Shown here in pieces: positions 15,728-21,732 of a stretch of 21,732 nucleotides of DNA. The stretch comes from an uncultured Collinsella sp. (lineage in GTDB: Bacteria > Actinomycetota > Coriobacteriia > Coriobacteriales > Coriobacteriaceae). The position numbers and the translations under genes are program-made. Numbering within the stretch: the first letter of the stretch is position 1; every line of letters starts with the position of its first letter. The stretch is from NCBI GenBank assembly GCA_947003675.1, contig CAMQPJ010000001.1, positions 1 through 21,732 on the forward strand. Direction: 5' to 3'. The notes under the pieces were generated by a model. The model was not told where the DNA came from and did not search any database. It worked only from the letters and a program-made list of their open reading frames with translations.

Positions 15728-16567
15728 ATGGCAGATTCCAAGGTGGAGTACCCCGCTCCCGATTGCCTGGCGCCCGCCGCGATCGAGGCCAAGACCGAGG
15801 CCGCCGGCGTGACCAAGGCCAACCTGCCGGTCGCAAAGGCCTTTCTGTTGGCAATGTTCGCCGGTGCGTTTATTGCCTTCGGCGGCCTGTTCTTTACCGT
15901 GTTCTTGAGCGACAGCACTCTGGGCTGGGGTGCCCAGCGCGTCGTGGGCGGCCTGTGCTTTTGCCTGGGCCTGGTGCTGGTGCTGGTGTGCGGCGCCGAG
16001 CTGTTTACCGGCAACTCGCTTATGGTCTGCGCGCTCAAGAGCAAAAAGATCACCCTGGTCCAGATGCTCAAGGCCTGGGTCGTCGTGTGGGTCGGCAATT
16101 TTGCCGGTGCCCTGTTCATTGTCTTTTTGGTGTACATGGCCGGCATTTACAAGCTCAACGGCGAGGCGGTCGCCAATTCCATGGTGAGCGTCGCCGCCGG
16201 CAAGGTGACGATCGACTGGGTGACGATCTTCTTCCGTGGCATCCTGTGCAACATCTTTGTGTGCCTGGCCGTGTGGATCGGTACCGCCGGCAAGACCGTG
16301 GTCGATAAGGTCGTGGGCATTCTGCTGCCCATCGCCGCCTTTGTGGCCTGCGGTTTTGAGCACTGCGTTGCCAACATGTACTTTTTGCCCATGGGCGCCG
16401 TGATGCACGCGTGCGGCTATGGCGCCGACGTCGCCGGCGCCGATGCGCTCAACGCCGCGGGCATTGCGTTTAACCTGTCCGCTGCCACGCTGGGCAACAT
16501 CGTGGGCGGCGCGGTTCTGGTCGCGCTCGGCTACTGGTTTATCTATGCCAAGAAGTCCGAGGCGTAA
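15728..16567 (+). CDS. focA: formate/nitrite transporter family channel (FocA-like)
   Basis: This 279-residue membrane protein of the FNT family has six predicted helices. The selectivity residues of FocA are present: T94 in CGAELFTGN and H212 in CGFEHCVANMYFLPMG, equivalent to T91 and H209 of E. coli FocA. It should form a pentamer that exports or imports formate. The genomic setting, directly after the FHL genes, favours formate over nitrite as substrate. ATG 15728 is chosen, with AGGAAAGAAG upstream; in-frame starts further upstream (GTG 15719, 15695) lack a good ribosome binding site. It is the last gene before a clear terminator, 39 bp after hycI. Confidence 0.93.
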   Translation: MADSKVEYPAPDCLAPAAIEAKTEAAGVTKANLPVAKAFLLAMFAGAFIAFGGLFFTVFLSDSTLGWGAQRVVGGLCFCLGLVLVLVCGAELFTGNSLMVCALKSKKITLVQMLKAWVVVWVGNFAGALFIVFLVYMAGIYKLNGEAVANSMVSVAAGKVTIDWVTIFFRGILCNIFVCLAVWIGTAGKTVVDKVVGILLPIAAFVACGFEHCVANMYFLPMGAVMHACGYGADVAGADALNAAGIAFNLSAATLGNIVGGAVLVALGYWFIYAKKSEA

Positions 16568-16589
16568 GGTGCCGTCTGTTTGACGTTGG

Positions 16590-16625
16590 GCCTCCCGCGG
16601 GGCGTTGCCGTGCGGGAGGCTTTTT
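16590..16625 (+). terminator. intrinsic terminator after focA
   Basis: GCCTCCCGC (16590-16598), a 13-base loop, GCGGGAGGC (16612-16620) and TTTTT (16621-16625) make a perfect 9-bp GC-rich stem with a T-run. It closes the FHL cluster. The following gene must therefore be read from its own promoter or by readthrough; I saw no convincing promoter in 16626-16689. Confidence 0.9.
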
Positions 16626-16689
16626 GGGTCTGGGGCTCGTTGCCGTGCTGTTGGCCTGTTGTGTTTGGCTTGTGAAAGGGGTAATCGAG

Positions 16690-18807
16690 ATGGCATCTGC
16701 TGTGAAGCGTGACGGTCGCGCCGTGGTGACCACATGCGGGGGATGCTATGCCGATTGCGCCTTTACGGCACGCGTTGAGGACGGTCGCGTGGTGGCCGAG
16801 TTGCCGGTGCCGGGGCACCCGTGCGCGGCGCGTGCCCTGTGCGCACGCGGGCGGCATCGCCTGTCTATGCCGTTTGACGAGCGCGACCGGATTTTGCATC
16901 CCATGCGCCGCCGAGCTGATGGCTCGGGGTTTGATGCGATTTCCTGGGATGAGGCGTTTGCCCAGATTGCCGAGCGCCTTTTGGGGATTGTTGACGAGCG
17001 CGGGCCTCGTGCGCTGGGCATGACACTCGGCGTGCCCTCGTTCGACCGCTACTGGGCCTATCGCTTTATGCATGCGCTGGGCTCGCCCAACGTGTACGGT
17101 GCCGACGGTGCCTGCGAGGTAAGCCGTCTGACCGGCTGGGAGCACAGCCTGGGTTATAGTCCCGCCTCCGATTTGGCGCATACCGACTGCATCATGTATT
17201 TTGGGCGTTCCATTGTCGATTCGTCGACGATGGGGGCCGTTGATGCGCTCAATGATGCGCGCCGTCGCGGGGCGAAGATCATCGTGGTCGATCCCCGACG
17301 CAGCGGCTCGGCTGCGCTTGCCGATCGCTGGCTGCGCGTGCGCCCGGGCTGCGACCTGGCCTTGTTGCTGGGCATTGCGCATGTGCTCATTGCCGAGGAC
17401 TTGTACGACCGCGAGTTTGTTGCCCGCTATACCACGGGGTTTGACGAGCTGGCGCAGGCGGCTGCTGATTGGACGCCTGAGTGGGCCGAGTCGATGTGCG
17501 ACGTGCCGGCCGCAGAGATTGTCGCCACGGCGCGCGATCTCGCTGCCGCCGCGCCTGCCGCTGTGGTGGATGCGGGCTTTCATGGTGGCATCGGCATCGC
17601 GTATGCCAATAGCACCCAGACCGCGCGCGCTATCTGCTTGGTCGATGTGCTGCTGGGCTGTATTGGACATGCGGGCGGCGCGCTCAATCCGCCCACACCG
17701 CTTGCGTTGGGCGATTTGGACCCTGCGCGTTTCGCGACGCCGTCGACGCCACGCGGGCCCAAGTTGGGGTCTGAGCGCTATCCACTGGTCGATCCGGTGC
17801 GCGGCCTGTGCACGACCATCGGCCAGTCGATTCTTACCGGGGACCTGTGCGGGCTGATCGTTTACGCCAGCAATCCCGGCGCGGGCTATGGCAATGCGCA
17901 GGCTTGGTTGGGCATCTTGCAGCAGCTCGACCTGCTCGTGACCATCGATATCCGCTGGTCCGAGACGGCGCGCGCTTCCGACTTCGTGCTGCCCGATGTG
18001 ACGTATCTGGAGGCTGATCGCGGCGTGGGCGCAGTCGTGGGCGCCAATGATTCGCGGGTGCTCTACCGCAACGCCGTGCTGCCTGTGCAGCATGATGACA
18101 CGCGACCGGGGCGGGAGATCTTTGCCGGGTTGGCTGCGGCCTGTGGCGTGGGCGAGTACTTCCAGTTTACGTCCGACGATCTGGCGGCTGCCCAGGTGGC
18201 GCCTTTTGGGATCAATCTGGACGAGCTCAAGGAGCGCGGCTGGGCCGACACGGGTGTTGCGTTGCCGTCGCGTACGGGTGAGCCGGCGATTCCCTTGGAT
18301 GGCGGCAAAATTGCGCTGGCAAGCGACGTATGGGAACGTGCCGGCCTGGGTCGCGTACCCAACTGGATCGCTCCCATGGTGGAGCCTGGCCCGGGGATGT
18401 TTCGCCTCATTAGCGGCAATCGACCCTTTGAGTCGCATACCTCGCGCAGGCTCGCGGCCCAAGGTGCCGCCGAGGCTGGGTCGGACCTAGATGCCGTGCA
18501 GATGAATGCCGATGCTGCTGCGCACATGGGCATCGCCGGCGGCGAGATCGTCGAACTCGTGAGCGATATGGGCCGTGACCGCGTGCGTGTGGAGACGACG
18601 CCCTATCTGCATCCGGCGTGCATCTTCACCTCGGCTGCTCCCGGTGGGCGTTCGTTTGGCGCCGATGCCGGTGGCGCTCATGCTCTGGGCGTGGGCCCGC
18701 TCGACCATACACCGTTGCGTTGGGACCCGTTGACCGGCGCTGCGCTCACCCAGGAAAACGCCGTTCGCGTGGAAAAGATCGTCGCGCGCGGGGATAATGA
18801 CGAGTAA
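16690..18807 (+). CDS. orphan molybdopterin oxidoreductase, function unassigned
   Basis: This 705-residue protein is of the DMSO reductase superfamily. The N-terminal 4Fe-4S motif is C16-x2-C19-x3-C23...C51, ending CARG with Arg where FdhF has Lys. The likely Mo ligand is C142 in DGACEVSRLTG; it lacks the Sec/Cys-His pair of formate dehydrogenases, so it is probably not a second FDH. The first domain continues with RGAKIIVVDPRRS; the GKIALASDVW segment and C-terminal MGD-binding domain (LISGNRPFESHT, MGIAGGEIVEL) resemble the thiosulfate/polysulfide reductase clade. There is no Tat signal, Fe-S partner or membrane anchor nearby, so it should be a soluble cytoplasmic enzyme with unknown substrate and redox partner. 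ATG 16690 has AAAGGGG at 16675-16681. It lies after the FHL terminator and 52 bp before selA. Confidence 0.82.
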   Translation: MASAVKRDGRAVVTTCGGCYADCAFTARVEDGRVVAELPVPGHPCAARALCARGRHRLSMPFDERDRILHPMRRRADGSGFDAISWDEAFAQIAERLLGIVDERGPRALGMTLGVPSFDRYWAYRFMHALGSPNVYGADGACEVSRLTGWEHSLGYSPASDLAHTDCIMYFGRSIVDSSTMGAVDALNDARRRGAKIIVVDPRRSGSAALADRWLRVRPGCDLALLLGIAHVLIAEDLYDREFVARYTTGFDELAQAAADWTPEWAESMCDVPAAEIVATARDLAAAAPAAVVDAGFHGGIGIAYANSTQTARAICLVDVLLGCIGHAGGALNPPTPLALGDLDPARFATPSTPRGPKLGSERYPLVDPVRGLCTTIGQSILTGDLCGLIVYASNPGAGYGNAQAWLGILQQLDLLVTIDIRWSETARASDFVLPDVTYLEADRGVGAVVGANDSRVLYRNAVLPVQHDDTRPGREIFAGLAAACGVGEYFQFTSDDLAAAQVAPFGINLDELKERGWADTGVALPSRTGEPAIPLDGGKIALASDVWERAGLGRVPNWIAPMVEPGPGMFRLISGNRPFESHTSRRLAAQGAAEAGSDLDAVQMNADAAAHMGIAGGEIVELVSDMGRDRVRVETTPYLHPACIFTSAAPGGRSFGADAGGAHALGVGPLDHTPLRWDPLTGAALTQENAVRVEKIVARGDNDE

Positions 18808-18859
18808 TTGACTCAGCTGATGTATTCGACTGGTCCACGTTTCTTTTGAAAGGCTGCAC

Positions 18860-20317
18860 ATGAGCGATAGCCAGAACATGTCCGATGAGGTGCGCGCCCG
18901 CTTGCGCTCCATTCCTTCCGTCAACGAGCTGCTCGCAGAGTGGCCGGTTGTGAAGGCGGCAGGGGAGACCTGCGACGCGGTGGTGCATGCCGCCGTCACG
19001 GCCGAGCTCGACGAGGAGCGCGCCGCCATTCGCGCCGGTGCCGCCCCGCGCTCTAAGCGCGAGCTGGCCTCGGCCATCGAATTCCGCGCGCATCGTTCTG
19101 CGCTGCCGAGCCTGCGTCCCGCCGTCAACGCTACGGGTGTCGTTATCCATACCAACTTGGGGCGCGCCCCGCTCGCGGAATCGGCCGCCAAGGCCGTGGC
19201 CGAGGTCGCGCGCGGCTACAGCACGCTCGAGTACAGCGTCGACACCTGCTCGCGCGGGTCGCGCAAGGAGCATGCCGCGCAGCTGATCCGCTCATTCACC
19301 GGTGCCGAGGACGCGCTCGTGGTCAACAACAACGCCGCCGCGGTGCTGCTGGTGCTGGCGACCCATGCCGCGGGCAAAGAGGTTATCGTCAGCCGCGGCG
19401 AGCTTGTCGAGATTGGCGGCAGCTTCCGCATCCCCGACGTCATGGCGGCCTCGGGCGCCAAACTCGTCGAGGTCGGCGCCACCAACCGCACGCATCTGGG
19501 CGACTACGAGCGCGCCATCACGCCCGAAACGGCCATGATTTTGAAGGTCCATCCCTCCAACTATCGCATCGAGGGTTTTCACGAGGAGGTGAGCTCAAGG
19601 GAGCTCGCCGCGCTGGCGCATAAGCATGGCCTGCTGTTCTACGAGGACCAGGGCTCGGGCGCGCTGCTGCCTGACGACATCCTGGTTCGCGGAGGCGAGG
19701 AAACCACGCCGGCTTCGGTTTCGGCAGGGCTCGATCTGGTGTCGTGCTCGGGCGATAAACTGCTCGGTGCCGCACAAGCGGGCATTATCATGGGCCGTCG
19801 CGATCTGGTCCAGGCCTGCGGGTCGCATCCGCTCATGCGTGCCTTGCGCCCGGGCAAGCTCGCGCTGGCGGCGCTCGAGGCTACACTGCGCATTTACATG
19901 GATGGGGCGGATGTGGCCCATCGCGAGGTACCGGTGCTCAACATGCTCACGCTTCCGCAGGCCCATCTGGAGCGTCGCGCACGCAAGTTGCGCGATTGTA
20001 TGGTCGCCGGGCTCGATAAGGCCGGTTGCCCGTGCGCCGTTGAGTTGGAGATTGTCGAGGAGTCCTCGACGCCCGGTGGCGGTTCGCTGCCTACCGTTGA
20101 GCTGCCCACGATGTGCGTTGCCGTGCGTCTTGTTGACGAGCGTCTGACGGTCGACGCGCTCAAGCGCTCGCTTGTCCAGGACTTCGACACGCCGGTCGTC
20201 ACGCGAACCTCGCACGATCGCATTCTGTTTGATGTGCGCACGCTCGTGGGCGACCGCGATATTGAGACGGCGGCGTCGACGCTTGTCGCATGCGTTGCCA
20301 AGGCGGTGCGCCGATGA
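18860..20317 (+). CDS. selA: L-seryl-tRNA(Sec) selenium transferase SelA
   Basis: This 485-residue PLP enzyme converts seryl-tRNA(Sec) to selenocysteinyl-tRNA(Sec) using selenophosphate. Visible features are the N-terminal LRSIPSVNELL segment that binds tRNA, NATGVVIHTNLGRAPL, the GYSTLEYSVDTCSRGSR loop, NNNAAAVLLVL, and the PLP lysine K300 in SGDKLLGAAQAGIIMG (K295 in E. coli, 463 residues). ATG 18860 follows GAAAGG; an internal ATG at 18878 is possible. Its stop overlaps the selB start (ATGA, 20314-20317), so the two are translationally coupled. It supplies the charged tRNA needed for the UGA in fdhF 17 kb upstream. selD and selC are not in the window. Confidence 0.96.
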   Translation: MSDSQNMSDEVRARLRSIPSVNELLAEWPVVKAAGETCDAVVHAAVTAELDEERAAIRAGAAPRSKRELASAIEFRAHRSALPSLRPAVNATGVVIHTNLGRAPLAESAAKAVAEVARGYSTLEYSVDTCSRGSRKEHAAQLIRSFTGAEDALVVNNNAAAVLLVLATHAAGKEVIVSRGELVEIGGSFRIPDVMAASGAKLVEVGATNRTHLGDYERAITPETAMILKVHPSNYRIEGFHEEVSSRELAALAHKHGLLFYEDQGSGALLPDDILVRGGEETTPASVSAGLDLVSCSGDKLLGAAQAGIIMGRRDLVQACGSHPLMRALRPGKLALAALEATLRIYMDGADVAHREVPVLNMLTLPQAHLERRARKLRDCMVAGLDKAGCPCAVELEIVEESSTPGGGSLPTVELPTMCVAVRLVDERLTVDALKRSLVQDFDTPVVTRTSHDRILFDVRTLVGDRDIETAASTLVACVAKAVRR

Positions 20318-21732
20318 GTGGGGCCGAAGCGTTGGTGGAATGTCCCGTTATCGTAGGTACGGCGGGGCACGTCGACCACGGTAAGTCGGCGCTCATCGAG
20401 GCGCTGACGGGTAAAAACCCCGACCGCCTGGAAGTTGAGCGTCGTCGCGGCATGACCGTTGAGCTGGGCTTTGGCGAGCTAGCGCTGCCGAGTGGCAAGA
20501 TCGTTGGCCTGGTTGACGTGCCGGGCCATGCGCATTACTTGCGCGCCATGGTGCAGGGTGCCACAGGTATCGACGTCGCCGTGCTGGTGGTTTCGGCCGT
20601 CGAGGGCGTGATGCCACAGACCCGCGAGCACGTGCATGTGCTGGAGCTGCTGGGCGTTACGCATATGGTGGTCGCGCTGACGATGTGCGACTTGGCCGAT
20701 AGCGAAATGATTGAGCTGGCCGAGCTCGACGTCGATGATTTTTTGTCGGTCACCGTGTTTGCGGACGCGCCGATCGTGCCCGTGTCATCCAAGACCGGCG
20801 AGGGGATTGGCGCGCTGTTGGCTGCGCTCGACGAGCAGGTTAGTACCTGCTGGGATTCCTGCCGCGACCGTGCCGAGCGTACCGATGCCGCGCCGCGCTT
20901 GCCGATTGACCGCTGCTTTACGATCAAGGGCGCCGGCACCGTCGTGACGGGAACGCTGCACGATGCGCCGGTCGCGGTGGGCGATGAGCTCGTCGCGCTG
21001 CCGTCGCGCACGGCCTGCCGCGTACGCGGGATCCAAGTGCATGGCGACACGCAGCAGGCGCTGCCCGGTCAGCGTGTGGCGCTCAACCTGGTGGGCGATG
21101 GCGTCGCTGCGCTCGATCGCGGCGAGATGCTCGGCGTGGAGGGTCGCTTTGGCCAGACGCTGCGCTTTATGATGGCGTTTACGTATTTGGGTCGCGAGGG
21201 AGCCAAGCCGCGTGTGCTCGAGTCGGGAGCGCGTGTTCACGTTATGGCAGGTACGGCCGAAGTCGTCGGCCGCATCATGCTCATGGAGGGCGAGGCCCCC
21301 ATGGCGGTGGGCGAGACGCGAGTGGTGCAGGTACGCCTGGAGGAACCGCTGCCGCTGCGCGCCGGCGACCATGCCGTGGTGCTATCGTATTCGCCGGTCA
21401 TGCTTATTGGTGGCGGCCGCGTGCTGTTGTCGCGCTGCCGTCGCTCGCGCGAGCTTGTTGAGGGGGAGCGCACGCTGTACGCGGCGCTTGAGGCTGGAGA
21501 TATTGCGGGCGCGGTGGATGCGTGGCTGGCGCTGCAAGCGCTGCCGGTTGCGGCTGCCGATGTTACCGCGGCGCTCGATCTTGTTGCCGGTGAGGCTGAG
21601 GCAGCGTTGCGCGAGTTGGTGGCGAAGGGCGCTGCTTGCGCGCTTGCTGGCTCGGATGGCTCGCTGTATGCAGATGCTTCCGCGCTCGATGCCGCGATGG
21701 GTACGCTGGCGGCGACCCTGTCCGCCATGCAC
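20314..21732 (+). CDS. selB: selenocysteine-specific elongation factor SelB, partial (3' end off window)
   Basis: The frame is open for 473 codons to the right edge. The GTPase domain shows G1 GHVDHGKS (18-25), G2 region RGMTVELGF, G3 DVPGH (68-72) and G5 SSKTG; domains II and III follow (RCFTIKGAGTVVTGTL onward). The beginning of the linker to the C-terminal winged-helix repeats, which bind the SECIS hairpin, is present; most of those repeats are cut off. SelB brings Sec-tRNA(Sec) to the ribosome at UGA codons such as that in fdhF. The G4 motif reads T123-M124-C125-D126, where SelB normally has (N/T)KxD; see findings. Confidence 0.95.
   Translation, partial: MSGAEALVECPVIVGTAGHVDHGKSALIEALTGKNPDRLEVERRRGMTVELGFGELALPSGKIVGLVDVPGHAHYLRAMVQGATGIDVAVLVVSAVEGVMPQTREHVHVLELLGVTHMVVALTMCDLADSEMIELAELDVDDFLSVTVFADAPIVPVSSKTGEGIGALLAALDEQVSTCWDSCRDRAERTDAAPRLPIDRCFTIKGAGTVVTGTLHDAPVAVGDELVALPSRTACRVRGIQVHGDTQQALPGQRVALNLVGDGVAALDRGEMLGVEGRFGQTLRFMMAFTYLGREGAKPRVLESGARVHVMAGTAEVVGRIMLMEGEAPMAVGETRVVQVRLEEPLPLRAGDHAVVLSYSPVMLIGGGRVLLSRCRRSRELVEGERTLYAALEAGDIAGAVDAWLALQALPVAAADVTAALDLVAGEAEAALRELVAKGAACALAGSDGSLYADASALDAAMGTLAATLSAMH

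Noticed and set aside
16624..16689. Hydrophobic 22-residue N-terminal extension of the molybdoenzyme, suggesting a signal anchor
   Set aside because: It would start at a TTG inside the terminator T-run without a ribosome binding site, while AAAGGGG fits ATG 16690; the hydrophobic reading looks incidental.
16690..18807. Second formate dehydrogenase
   Set aside because: The Mo-ligand region is GACEVSRLTG and lacks the Sec/Cys-His pair and the HGPTV segment of formate dehydrogenases.
18808..18859. TTGACT at 18808 as a -35 box for a selA promoter
   Set aside because: No acceptable -10 hexamer at 16-18 bp spacing; selAB may be read with the preceding gene.
1..21732. tRNA genes (including selC), CRISPR arrays, insertion sequences or prophage genes
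   Set aside because: Nothing resembling them was seen on either strand; gaps between genes are too short or are explained by regulatory structure.

Overview
The window is GC-rich, densely packed bacterial DNA. It is dominated by one + strand gene cluster for a selenocysteine-containing formate hydrogenlyase (FHL) of the Hyf / hydrogenase-4 (FHL-2) type. Strict-anaerobe physiology, high GC, gene content and the type of toxin-antitoxin pair suggest an intestinal actinobacterium of the Coriobacteriia, with Collinsella-like the best guess. That assignment is inference; no rRNA gene or other marker is present.

Layout. (1) 1-729, minus strand: a two-gene toxin-antitoxin module with a RelB/DinJ-like antitoxin and a PIN-domain toxin that runs off the left edge. 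(2) 730-1157: a divergent, relatively AT-rich intergenic region with a perfect 20-bp palindrome on the antitoxin side, an 11+11 bp palindrome in the middle, and a strongly structured leader before the first FHL gene. (3) 1158-3975: hydN-like ferredoxin and fdhF, whose reading frame is interrupted by an in-frame UGA (2170-2172) read as selenocysteine 140, with a SECIS hairpin just downstream. (4) 3997-4039: a terminator-like hairpin between fdhF and hyfA. (5) 4054-15688: hyfABCDEFGHI, hyfJ (HycH family) and a HycI-type maturation protease, mostly spaced by 0-15 bp or overlapping. (6) 15728-16567: a FocA-family formate channel, followed by a clear intrinsic terminator. (7) 16690-18807: a solitary cytoplasmic molybdopterin oxidoreductase with a cysteine Mo ligand. 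(8) 18860-21732: selA and the N-terminal three quarters of selB, overlapping by ATGA.

How the parts fit together. FocA moves formate across the membrane. FdhF (bis-MGD, Sec, one 4Fe-4S) oxidises it to CO2. Electrons pass through HyfA and/or HydN, HyfH and HyfI to the NiFe site of HyfG, which makes H2. HyfB, HyfD and HyfF are three antiporter-like subunits and HyfC/HyfE are further membrane subunits, so the complex may couple formate oxidation to ion translocation. HyfJ and HycI mature the large subunit, which still carries its removable C-terminal tail. SelA makes Sec-tRNA(Sec), and SelB delivers it to the UGA in fdhF, so the selenoenzyme and two of its decoding factors lie within 20 kb. selC, selD, hypABCDEF and a transcriptional regulator of FHL are not in the window.

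The points most worth following up are the unassigned molybdoenzyme beside selAB, the terminator-like hairpin separating fdhF from hyf, the palindromic site and structured leader upstream of hydN, and a non-canonical G4 motif in SelB.
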